This document shows positions 47,589 to 58,764 of a stretch of DNA of 64,000 bases, one piece after another. The stretch is from Chrysopilus asiliformis (Eukaryota; Arthropoda; Insecta; Diptera; Rhagionidae), in assembly GCA_964034945.1 (NCBI GenBank), contig OZ035961.1, positions 1,467,501-1,531,500 of the forward strand, in the 5' to 3' direction. Made by a program: the position numbers and the translations under genes. Position 1 is the stretch's first letter; each line of letters opens with the position of its first letter. A model generated the notes under the pieces. That model ran no database searches and had not been told where the DNA came from. It was given only the letters and a program-made list of their open reading frames with translations.

Positions 47589-50500
47589 GTAGTTTATAGA
47601 GGCATAAAAAATTCGAGTAACTCCTAAATTTAAGTTTTTGCACGATTTACAAAAAAGTTGATCATTCACCAAAATTCAAGCATAAAACCACTCTGATAAA
47701 TTAAGACTTCTGAAAAAAATCGACTAAAACTAAAAAAGTAAACTGAAGTGCAGTTCTATCGACCGAAAATTAATTTCCACTCTGTAGAAACCAAAATGAA
47801 TTGATGAGGCAACTTGTTGGATTGCAAATACATAGAAATATTGATCAACCGTCAACATCCTCTATAATCTGTGAAATTCAAACAAAAGAAGATAAATGTA
47901 TCTACCACAGAATCGAATGCAAATACGAATAGTCAAACAAAAAACCACTCCCGAAAATAGAACAGGAGAAAATGAGTTTTCTGGGAAGTCATCAACAATT
48001 GGAGCAATTAAAATGGCCTGCAGTACTTCAGAACATACTCTCATTCGTTTATCTAGATACATTCTCTTCTGAATACTGTACTTGACTATAGTTAGACACA
48101 GTAGTTTATTTCCATATGGACATCGTTTGTATGACTTAATTCGAATAAAATTTTACGAAAAGTTTTCATTTCTTCATTTTAGCAATGAATTTTCATACGA
48201 CATATTCACCTTTTGTGAGTAGGTACAAAAACAATAGATATGAAAACTTTTTCACTAAAATTAGAGAAACAATTGCAAATTAAAAGTCAACGATTGTGTC
48301 CACAAGTCGAAACTCATTTGCAAATTTTACATCAACTTAATTTGAACTTGAGCCTTTTCTACATTTTATTTTTGCACCATTTTATAACGGCTGTTTTTAA
48401 TGCAAAAAAAAGTATGAAGACAATAAAAAAGGATTTTGTACAAAAAATCTTTTAGCTGAACATTTACTGCAATAAAATCATAAAGGGATATTTCTCCATA
48501 TCTAAAGAAAAAATTTCATTATCCTGAAAGGGATGAAAAATATAAATTTCACTAAAAAGAAAGTCATGTGTTGAACTCATCAGACATTTTAATAATAAAT
48601 TGCATATAAAATTTAACGACAACGACGACGAGTGCCTACACGGGAACGAATGAGATCGGATAATTTTGAATGCCGTTTAAATTGCCTTATTAACGCTCAC
48701 CTGTCTACTGGAAGGCAAAATTGACAAATTAGTCAATCAGTCACGATAATAAACTTTACCAAATTTTCCAATCTTTCGTCACGACAGAAAGCAGTTTATA
48801 TGCAAATAAGCTTCAGTTGCCCCTGAGGGACTTCTGATCCTCCTTATAGACAGCCCCCCAGATAATAGACATTCCCACCAGAGCGACAACAAAAATACTA
48901 TAAGTAGAAGAAGAAGAGTTTCCGACCAACCAACCGACCAAAGATTCTTACACAGAATCCTTGTACTGTTTTTTCTATCGTCATTTTATCGTATCGCGTC
49001 ATATTGACATTTAAGACGATTTCACGAAAAGGGAAAACATGAAAACGTGGAAACAGTAAAGGAAAACTCATCTTCATCTCATTGAAGGCAACAAGTCTAT
49101 CGCCCTCGTCGAGCGGATTATTCAATTTAAAATTTAACATTTTTGTACGATGAATAAATGCTCTTTTCCCGAAAGCCCATCCAACCACCACAGCAACGCT
49201 TTTGCATTAGTCCTTCGGAAAGTATGGTGTGAAGGGCAGCTAAAAAGGATATGAACACGTTGCCATCCACTTCCGTACACATCCGCTTCCTGCCTTCATA
49301 AATATCCACTGAATACGCAACTTTATAGATAAGATTATCCTTAAGATATCCGATAGATTCCCATAACAACAAAAAAAAAACACTCGACAGTCTCTAATAC
49401 ACATAGAAGGTTATCTACATAACAGCCAGCGTACATTTCTATCTAACTCTTCGTAAATTTTTCAGTTTGGCCTCAAATAAATTATTAATATGCTTCGCTG
49501 GTTGGCATAGCAAAAAAGAATATTTTCTTAGGCACTTTGCACCTTATTGTGCGTCTAAATAATGGTGAAAAATAATACATGTGTCGGCCTACGGGAAATA
49601 AATGTTATCCTCTTTATGCTTGTTCATTTCCAAACTGGTAACTTTCGACGGCAAGTTAAAAAAGACAAAAAAAAATAAAATAAAATAATAACGAAAATGC
49701 GAAATATCTAGCAGAAAGAACATCACCATCAGAGACGTTTTAAAATAATGCGAGTTGTGTTAAGAAATTATCCTAATGGTGTATCCGGTATACAGATGCG
49801 ATCCAAATCTTACATAAAATTAAAGAAATCTTCTCTATTTCGTTGGTCCTAGACTCCATGAAGCATCGTAAAGGACATTAATCAAATTTGAACAAGAGCA
49901 TTGTTAAATGGAAAATCTGGAAAAGTCTAATCTTTTTGAAGAGCTTCTAAATTATACCTTGAAAATCTCACAATTGATACAACATAACAAAAAAAGATGG
50001 AAATTTTATAGGATTTCACAGAATTTCATTAGCCTTCTTTGATATATTATTCTGTACGTGAATGCAACATACTTTTATGAATTGATGCCGAGAGTATGCT
50101 GCAAGCTTAATTTAATTATCATCACAAACTGGAAATTGTGTTCTATAAATCAGCATAAAATTCAAACGATGTTTTTCAATTTTCAAAGCGTGCTTTAAAT
50201 GAAGGGTAAGAAAATGCAACTGAAAGTGAGTCGTAATTTGACAATTTAATTAATAGGATACAATTTCAAGGTAATAAACTTTTCTAGAGAAACATCTTAA
50301 GAACATTTTGATTTCTTTTATTCAAATAGCAGGTAAACTGGCTGCATAAGAATTTTTAATTAGCGCACAAGGATTTATAATGTTATAGAATTTTAAATTT
50401 CATACATCCTTAGTTGTTGGGCTCTGAGAATCTATTTAATTGATTATTTTTTTAATCCAAAGCTACCATTATGAAGGTTTGTACAAAAACCTAAAAGTTG

Positions 50501-50635
50501 CGGTTTTCACCTCTTTTTATAAGTATTAGTGTTGCCACCGTTTACCAAAATTTGAAGATCCTGTCTGTAAAAAATCATAACAAAAGTGGACTTTTATCCG
50601 GAAATAAAGACATTTTTCCGGAATTAAAGGTTCGG
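47589..50635. other. No gene seen
   Basis: A stretch around 48620-49380 is a little richer in GC and has overlapping minus-strand ORFs without recognised motifs. No repeats identified. Confidence 0.45.
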
Positions 50636-50732
50636 AATCATTACTCAAATGATTTTTCAACTAAGATTTTTCAATTAAAGTTTCTGAATCATTACTCAAA
50701 TGATTTTTCAACTAATATTTTTCCGAGATATA
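50636..50732 (+). repeat. 51-bp tandem duplication
   Basis: AATCATTACTCAAATGATTT occurs at 50636 and 50687, each followed by TTCAACTAA. The 51-bp period keeps the overlapping open frame (50498-50842) intact, giving NHYSNDFST twice. The frame is otherwise unrecognised. Confidence 0.75.
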
Positions 50733-52285
50733 CTCAAAAATATCAAAATTCGGCTTCTGCTAAAGTAACTTGGGCCAATTATCGTTTTTGTAACAATTTT
50801 TTTGCAACAATGGTGTTATCTCAGTTCAATTCGCATCCCTGATGAATGCATCCTAGTTTTAAGTTATTTTATCTGTTAAAATAGACAAATTTTCTAAAGT
50901 TCTATTCTGCATGTGAATGTGAAATGACTGGTCAATATTCTAATATTTTTAATACAACTATTAATACAATTTTATAAATAGTAAATATCAAAACTGTGTC
51001 ACAAATTGTCTGCAAATTGATAATGATTGCCACTTTATTTACAAGTGAGTATAAACGAAGAAAAATTAATAGATACAAATCCTTTTAGCAAAACGTTTTC
51101 ACTTTTCATTCAAGTCTGTGTCCATTTAATAGAAAGAACAACATTTATTTAAGATATTTCGGTCAATCGATGTCTCGTCATCACTCCATCAAGTTAGCCC
51201 TTACAGTCATCAATCACCAAAAAAATAACGAAAAACTAATTCTGTTGAGAGGACCCTAATTGATCCTTACCCCCTTCATATTGCCCATTCAATAATGAAT
51301 AACCGACATGATCCTGAAGGACAAACTCCCCATTTTTCGTCACAATCTCCACTCTGTAGAACCCAGCCCCGCCGAAACAAAACACTCGGTACACATTCGA
51401 GTTAAGCTTAAGACTTATTGACTCATTTATTTCTCGAGGTTATTTCGTTTGGAAGCGAATTTTAACGGAAAAAATTACGTACGTACACGACCAACGCACA
51501 TAAGAAAAAACGAACATAATCCTCATGAGGTGTCATTTTTCTAAAAGTAATTTCTACCATTTGATGGCTATAATCAATTGTACTAAAGGCCTCTATATTC
51601 TATTCGTTTACAATCGTTGGTGTCATTCTAAAATTGAAATATCTGTTTGCTTACTACAAAATACTGTAAAATAAATTAACCAATTTCCCTAAGCAGTGAT
51701 TATCCTCAATCCTGTGTCTTCCAATTTCGACTTAAATGACTGAATTTTAGAGAAGAAAAACTGTTTTTACGAGCAAATTAAGAATTTTTCACAAAAATTT
51801 ATACAGTTTCTTTATCGGAAAAGTTTTACTAAATCGAAATCCGATAACGTTTATTTAATGTCCACAAAACAGACAAAAAAATACTACATTTTGGACTTAT
51901 ACATATAGCATTTCAAATAAAGATATAAGTATCGAAAACATTTGAATGTTATTTACACGCAAACATTTAATATCAATTTGTTAAAGAGATTGCTACATTC
52001 GTAGTAAAAATATTGACAACATGTGGTTTCCAAATAAATCGACAAAAATTACTAGAAAATGAAAGCAACCGGCCTTTGACCCAAAATTGAAAACATTACG
52101 AATCTATGCAATCCAATGGCATAATTCTATTCGTCTAAAGTTTATGACGCAATTTTGTTACTATTTTTGTAGAGTTATGGAAAAGCTTTAATTGTCTTCT
52201 TACAAGCTGGTTAACGCGATCTTTTGACGAAAATCGGCGATATATCCATTATCCATCCAAGAAAATAGCGCCAATGCTTTATAAT
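50733..52285. other. No gene seen
   Basis: AT-rich; a C-rich patch at 51270-51370 without an ORF. Nothing further. Confidence 0.5.
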
Positions 52286-53435
52286 GGGGGTGGGTTTCTT
52301 CGTATATCAGATGTGCCGAGCACGAAGAGGGGTGGCCAGAGGAGAACGGCTAGCTCAACTCCTTCTGGGCCACGGCCAAAGTTAATCAAGACGGGCCTGA
52401 AGGGCCAAACACTCTACAGGGGAAGGTGGCGGAACGGAAACTACTTACGGACGGACATGTATCAGACTAGGGGAGGGGACTAGTTAAGCATCCCGCCGGA
52501 GGCTCCCAAATGTAATAGTCCAATATCGGCTCATAAAAATTATAATATCAAACAATTCAGTAGTTTAAGTTCAAATTTCCCATATAATTTAAATTCGTAT
52601 CAAAAAAAAATTAATAAATTGCAAAATATCATTAATAAGAATTCAAATTATTCCAATTGTCAATGAGTTTTGCTCTAAAGCGTACTTAACATTTTTTTGA
52701 AAAGATAATACAATTCCCCACGCGAATAACTTATATTAAACACACGTGAAAACTATTTTGATTATTCGTAAAAACGTTGTATTCAAGGGCAATTCCGATA
52801 TTAATATTATTAATAATAGAAATGATAAAATAAATTGACTTACTCGGTGTTCCTGGTGATGGTGCGCGCAGTATCTCCTGGAGCCGATGAATCCTGAAAT
52901 GTCAAATTTTAGAAAAAAGGACGCGATTCCCTCTTTTTGCCAAATGTTAAGCGCGAAAGAAAAGAAAAGCAAAATCTACATGGCTGCTGTGTGCTGCTGT
53001 GGCTCAAGCAGCGGGCTAATACTTTATTGCAGTATATTTAACACTGCTACACACTGCCGTTCGCGGAACAAAAGAAATCGTCACACGACGACGAACAAAA
53101 AATCTCAGGTGATCGGTGATATTAAATACTTTTCACCATAATCCAGTTAATGAGTTTTGTCGATTCTTATCACCCGCACTCAACCTGTCGATCAAAATCA
53201 AACATCGACCCGCCACAGATTCGATGTGCCCGATTCATTATCGCACCGCTCACTTTCAATTCTCAACCAACTCTGATCTCGCTGTGCTTAGCCAACGAAT
53301 CACAAAAAAAACGAACGGGATATTTTCGTTGGTGGATGGTTTCAATTTTCGGTGAGTTTCATTTCGCTGTGTAAATTTTTACCAATTGTGGACCAAACTG
53401 AACGGTAAATTTTTGGTGGCTGCAACGATCCCGAG
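52286..53435 (+). repeat. Diverged 1-kb module, copy R3
   Basis: The head block encodes GGFLRISDVPSTKRGGQRRT, then ASSTPSGPRPKLIKTGLKG, then LYRGRWRNGNY in one frame. It shares the GGTGGCCAGAGGAGAACGGC-type nucleotide stretch with R2. ACTTACT follows near 52840, and the module ends around the ACGGTAAATTTTTGGTGG segment near 53410. It lacks the pyrimidine-rich repeats of R1 and R2. Confidence 0.5.
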
Positions 53436-53696
53436 GCACAAAGGATCTGTCGTCGCTTGGCCTTGATTTTCTACTTTGTTTTACCAATGCAGTGCCGTGC
53501 GAAAAAAAATTTTTTTTCGATTTTTCAGGGAGTTTCATTACAGCTTTTGTGATAAATAAAAGCCGAAATTTTGTAAATTGAAAATATACAAAAAAAATCG
53601 ATTTTTCCAAAACTTGCAGGTATACTTAAACCCTTAAGCCTCTCCCATGAAATTTACTTCCATCAACACTGGTGCAGCGTTAATTTTTTTTATGGC

Positions 53697-54014
53697 CTAA
53701 AACAACTGACTCGAATTTTTTATACTTTGGCTACGTATTAAGTCCTGGTACAATGAATATTCGTCAAGCATGAACTCAGCAAGTTTGTAAACATTTGCTA
53801 TGCTGCCGAAGATGAAGTGTTTGCTATATTGAAGCTTTATTTTCTCATACGACCGTATGTTTGGCAGCAAACTGTCGCAATTCGTGGATATCCCATTCGC
53901 CTCTATGGATATTCCTGTACGAATATCCCATTTCATATCGAAAAACCAAAAAAAAATTGTATTATTACTGTCCCACGGTAAAGCAATGTAAGAAATATGC
54001 CTCATACTTAACAA
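53697..54014 (-). CDS. Unrecognised ORF with ordinary protein composition, doubtful
   Basis: The minus-strand frame of about 105 codons includes KWDIRTGISIEANGISTNCD, then LLPNIRSYEKIKLQYSKHF, then GSIANVYKLAEFMLDEYSLY, ending KNSSQLF. The amino-acid mix is less biased than other ORFs in this AT-rich DNA, which hints at an exon or a decayed gene. No starting methionine is well placed, no domain is recognised, and no splice partners were found. Confidence 0.2.
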   Translation of the reverse strand: MLSMRHISYIALPWDSNNTIFFWFFDMKWDIRTGISIEANGISTNCDSLLPNIRSYEKIKLQYSKHFIFGSIANVYKLAEFMLDEYSLYQDLIRSQSIKNSSQLF

Positions 54015-56200
54015 TTTTTCCTATGCTATCGCATCCAGACGGGGAATGGATAACATGGTGAAGAACAAAATATGTACTATCATTTGGTCTAGTATACATT
54101 TGTATTTGCACAATTTCCTATTTATCAGAGAATTTCCTTCTTTTTTTCATAATGTTACTGTATGTTATTTTTTCCCTTGTTTTCCTTTTATTTTTCCAGA
54201 TATAGGTAAAAGGATCGTTGAGGAACATAAGATACAGCACGCTCCCATTGTTAGGGATCCCAATTAAGGAAAGTATGTGAACATTATGTGGATTTATGAA
54301 TTTGATAATATTGATTTAACATTCATCCATTTATTTTATTGATTCGATCTAGATACGATATTGAAGTCTGCTTGTAATAACGCTTAAGTCATCAAAGTCT
54401 AAGTATGCCATTTGAAAAGATTTTCCTGGATTATTGTTACATAAAAACACTCGTTATTTTGATAAATTATTTGTGTTTTAAGCAAATTTACAAGGAAATT
54501 TTACAAACAACATACTGTGTAGATATAAACTCATACCATAGAATACTTTGCTATGGGCACTTTTCGGGGTAAAAAAAATCTTTTACCTCCATTTTTTATT
54601 TGAAGCAAAAGGTTTAGATTCAAAACAGGAGTCTTTATATTTTTATTACAATCTTAAGCTTTGAAGTTTTTCGAGAAAAATGAATGCTTGCAAATGAAAA
54701 AAAAAAAATAAAGAAAATGAAGAACTCTTATCTCCTGGTTTTTGACGGCCTTTTTAATCAATTGGATTTTTACCTTGCGACATTTTAGATATACATAAAT
54801 ACGCCTTGCTTGATTTTGGAATTTTTAATTCAGTTTTTGGCTTCTGTGGGGTGGATTACAAAATATTAAAAATGACTTTATAGATGATTATTTAAAAAAA
54901 TGTAAGAATTATGGTAGAAACAAAAAAGGAGAAAAAAAGTATCAAAAATAATTAAGAAACCTGAAAAAAATTCCAATGATTTTCACACAAAATCTTAATA
55001 CAAATCCTATTTAAGTTTTGTGCTGACTACGGCATCTCTAGCATTTGCAGCACACATCATAAAAAGCATTAAATTTTAGTATGATATTTAACATCAGTGA
55101 GAGAATAATAATAATAATAATCATCATCGAATGTGTGCAAACAGACTGCATACAAATATCGGTTAGATATGCCTCTAGCATCAGGCGAGTAGCACAAATA
55201 CACAGGAACAAAGTTAAACGTTATCCTGTTTCTGATATAGTACGTGACTTTTGGCTACTCGTAAACGGGGTAAGAGTAATGGACTATCTAAGAAAATTTA
55301 TGCTGGCTCGGAAAAAACTGTAATTTCAAAAGCTCCTACAACATTGAGCAACGTTGATGCTCGACTTGCAAAACAAATGGTTTTTTATATTATCTTACCA
55401 AATAAAAAAAAAACGGGATATTACAGGTTGAATGTTAAAACATGAAAAAAGTAACTAAAGACACAAGAAAACCAATTTGATAAACATATCCCTAGGATCA
55501 ACCGATACATATCAACAAATTGAAGATGTAGCAAAATGTTGACCATAAATAAACATTGGACGTATTAGTCATTTATATACATATACATATTTCAGTTTGA
55601 CTATTTTTTCAATGTTAAAAAACATATAAATCTACCAAAAAAGGGATCAAAAAAATTGGATATTATCTTTAAAAAAAATATAGAATAATTTTCACATGTT
55701 AAAAAAATTAGAGCATCAGAAAATCCTTCAAAATAAATTTTACTGTTAGAAAATTTAAAAGAAAATTTAAAATTACTGTAGAGAACCTGTTTGAAAGGTT
55801 CATGTATCGAATGAAAGCTTTTCCACAAAAATATTTTTCATGTAAAAAAGCTCCGTAAAATTACTCATTGACAGAATGTCGCTTTTTCGAAAGGACGTAA
55901 ATTGGATACTTCTTAGGGGAACCCAGGCCAATTGAGCTTGCTTCGATTAGATATTAGCAGATTCGCTAATTTTACTGTGTACCGTACGGCTGTAAAAAAA
56001 ATTTACTCGTTTTCCATACGGCAAACTTTTTTTTTGTATTCGTCCCCCTACCATGATAAAAACACTGAAAATATACAGTAAAAACTTAAAGATAATCCGT
56101 CAACGGATTTTGATTTTATATCGATTTCTTGTCTTCCACCCCCATTCCCCAATCCACGTATTTTTTTCATAAACAAAATCAGGAGCCTTCAATTCTATTG
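54015..56200. other. No gene seen
   Basis: AT-rich. A (ATA)n run near 55105-55120 and overlapping short ORFs at 55081-55445 with some basic residues, not recognised. Confidence 0.5.
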
Positions 56201-56202
56201 TA

Positions 56203-56771
56203 AAGGGTGGTTAAATTTTAAGGGCCGATGTTGAATGTGAACCACACCTAAACGTCAAGTTTTTTTCTGCATTTCATTTGACATTTCTCAATTTCAGACT
56301 AACTCAATTTGAACCATGGAAAGATACACAATCGAGCAACGCGTTAAAGTTATTCAGGCTTATTATGAAAATGGGCGTTCAAATCAAAATGCATATCGTG
56401 CACTTCGTGAAATACGGCCCGATGATGCCGCCAGCCCATAAACCGCACCAAACAGTCACTCTTTGTGGGTGCATTGGTTTTTCGACAATCACTCTTGGAT
56501 TATCATTCGCCCAAATGCGGCTGTTCTGCTTATTGACGAATCCACTGAGGTGAAAATGTGCCTCATCACTGAAGATGATTTTCTTCGAAAATTGATCGCC
56601 CATTTTCATTATAAGCCTGAATAACTTTAACGCGTTGCTCGATTGTGTATCTTTCCATAGTTCAAATTGAGTTAGTCTGAAATTGAGAAATGTCAAATGA
56701 AATGCAGAAAAAAACTTGACGTTTAGGTGTGGTTCACATTCAACATCGGCCCTTAAAATTTAACCACCCTT
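56203..56771. mobile_element. Tc1/mariner-type fold-back deletion derivative
   Basis: The ends are AAGGGTGGTTAAATTTTAAG in inverted orientation with TA on each side (56201-56202 and 56772-56773). Near-identical arms of about 165 bp run inward and encode, on each arm, the transposase start MERYTIEQRVKVIQAY followed by NGRS. Between them, on the minus strand, lies a catalytic-domain fragment, described in its own entry. The structure is an internal deletion followed by duplication of the 5' arm in inverse orientation. Confidence 0.85.
56385..56604 (-). pseudogene. mariner-type transposase catalytic fragment
   Basis: The minus-strand frame reads KKIIFSDEAHFHLSGFVNKQ, then NSRIWANDNPRVIVEKP, then HPQRVTVWCGLWAGGIIGPY. 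DEAHF contains the second catalytic Asp of the DDE/D transposases of this group, and the WAGGIIGPYF segment follows it as in intact relatives. The first Asp, the third catalytic residue and the helix-turn-helix linker are deleted. Fusion to the N-terminal start segment is out of frame, so no working protein is possible. Confidence 0.85.
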
Positions 56772-56925
56772 TACATGTCTTGAACCGCATAAGGGGTTCA
56801 TAAAAGCGAATTTTCGGTTTTTCAACCAAGTTTTGACGGGTTTGAAAAACTCAAATTGACATTTTGTTACCATTCTACATTTTTGCCATCGCTGTGCGCA
56901 CTTGAATATGAATGACCGTCGAAGC

Positions 56926-57096
56926 TAACCCGGCCCTTACACGCGTCTGTAGAGCTAACACAGTCGTTGACGCAGACTCGTGTAAATGCACTGACTGCCA
57001 GTTCGCTAAATGTAGTTTAATTCGTTGTCAGTAATTTGACGCACAGACTTCAATGTGCTACTGACAGACTGTACAGTCGCGTGTAAAGGCTGGGTT
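56926..57096. mobile_element. 171-bp miniature element with CCCTTACACGCG ends
   Basis: The left end is TAACCCGGCCCTTACACGCG. The right end, inverted, is TAACCCAGCCTTTACACGCG. TA is shared at both borders. It is non-coding and resembles insect miniature elements with CCTTACACG ends. Confidence 0.7.
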
Positions 57097-57592
57097 AGGG
57101 CCAGTCAATGTAACCAAACTGAGTTGCTTTACTGTAGCACGACGCTACGCTAACTTAACCCAGTTAACGACAACTTACGAGATGAAAATTGGTACCAAAG
57201 CAACGGGTTCAAATAAGTAACGCTGAAACTTATTGCGAAAGTTTGTAACCGAGAAGTTGCGAATTGGTAACAAAGTTACGGTATAAAATTAGTAACTTTT
57301 TAACTGACTGCAAAGTTATTAATGTACAACGTGGGTTAAAAATTAGTTAAGCAGGTTTTGTTTACAAGTTGCATTATAACTACAGGGAAACTCATTGGCA
57401 ACATGGGTGTCTACAGCGGGGGCGGGGTTCCCTCAACCAGCAACCTAGGATTGCTATGATGGCAGTTTTTATTAGTACTTATTTAAGGGGTTCAAAAATT
57501 CTCTTCAAATTGCATTTAGTGTTACCAAGTATCTACTTTATAATAAGTTAAAACCAAACACTCTTTAAGTATCACTGATGACGGATTTCAGT

Positions 57593-58083
57593 CAGGGTAT
57601 TCACAATCCTCTTTTAATTTTCGGTATTCGGTATTTTCGGTAATATTAAAAGACTGAAAATATTCTGCTGTGAACATCCTACAGCACAGATTTGAGAACA
57701 GCGCTTTTATTTAATACGTGACCAAATCATGAACTGCGAATTTGATTGTAAAATATGTCACATACCTTTAAATCCATGTTTGATGTATTCTTTTGAATTT
57801 CTATGGTGCAACGGCTATCAAAATTGAAAAAAATTGCAGTCCGATGAGATAACCAGCGAGAAAATTTGACAACTAAAAACATTACTAGCGCCACCCGCGA
57901 TTGATTCTTGATACCGAATAACCGGGCTGGAAAACACGACTCAAGGCATGTATACAATTACCGAAACCGGTAATTCATTTTTACATGAACCAAGTTACCG
58001 TCTCGGTAAAAATCTGTTAAATTTGACTGAATTACCGAGCGGTAAATTTACCCGCAATTTAAAAGACGACTGTGAATACCCTG
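57593..58083 (+). mobile_element. 0.48-kb inverted-repeat element, copy 2
   Basis: Full-length second copy of the element at 12939 in the same orientation, 491 bp. The left end CAGGGTATTCACAATCC is better preserved than in copy 1. It contains ACCGGTAAT-type inverted motifs near 57961-58040. Confidence 0.78.
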
Positions 58084-58383
58084 AGTATTTTTTATTGATT
58101 TAAACGTGGAAACTAACGGCTGGTGTAACTTTTGGAAATTTCGATGTTAGGTCCAGTTTATAGGAATTTCGTTTAAATCTGTATAATGCTGTAAAAGATT
58201 TTAAGGATTTGAAATTTGATCCAGAATATTAGTATGTCTTTTTTTCAGCAATATGGCATACTTTTGTCTAAGATCACAAGAAATTGCGAAATACACATTA
58301 TGATGATATTTAACATGATATACATACATACATAATTAAAATATGCTACTCGAGGGGATCGGGATCTGCGGTAGTTTAACGGC

Positions 58384-58764
58384 GTGGCGGTACTAAAAGT
58401 CATACGAAAAATCGTAAAAAATGACATGACGACGTACTTTACAAATAGCTTCGTACTTATTCTGGCTTTTTTTTTAAATAATATTCGATCTTTTCTAAAT
58501 GCCTACATGAAACAATCCACAGCCATTACTAACATGAGAAGTACTCCTTTTTTTGTGGCCTTATTTATAATTGTTTCCAGCCTTTATCATTTTCTAGATC
58601 CATTCAAAATATCTTCCAATTCTGAAGTTACAATGACGAACATAGAAACAAAAACCAATGAATTCAAAAATAAATTAAAAATATTTTTATTTTGCATCAT
58701 TATTTATATATTATTTTATATTTTATGTATAATATTAAGTTTATGTTTTTTTACTTTATGTTAG
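58384..58764 (+). CDS. Unrecognised ORF, membrane-like, doubtful
   Basis: Open frame of about 126 codons; the first ATG-initiated version begins MTTYFTNSFVLILAF. It shows a hydrophobic segment near FVLILAFFLN, a second near FFVALFIIVSSLYHFL and a third near the end (IFLFCIIIYILFYILCIILS). It sits at the edge of an extremely AT-rich block, where T-rich codons produce hydrophobic translations by chance. I recognise no family and see no promoter or partner exons. Either a spurious ORF or a small membrane protein exon is possible; the former is more likely. Confidence 0.15.
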   Translation: MAVLKVIRKIVKNDMTTYFTNSFVLILAFFLNNIRSFLNAYMKQSTAITNMRSTPFFVALFIIVSSLYHFLDPFKISSNSEVTMTNIETKTNEFKNKLKIFLFCIIIYILFYILCIILSLCFFTLC

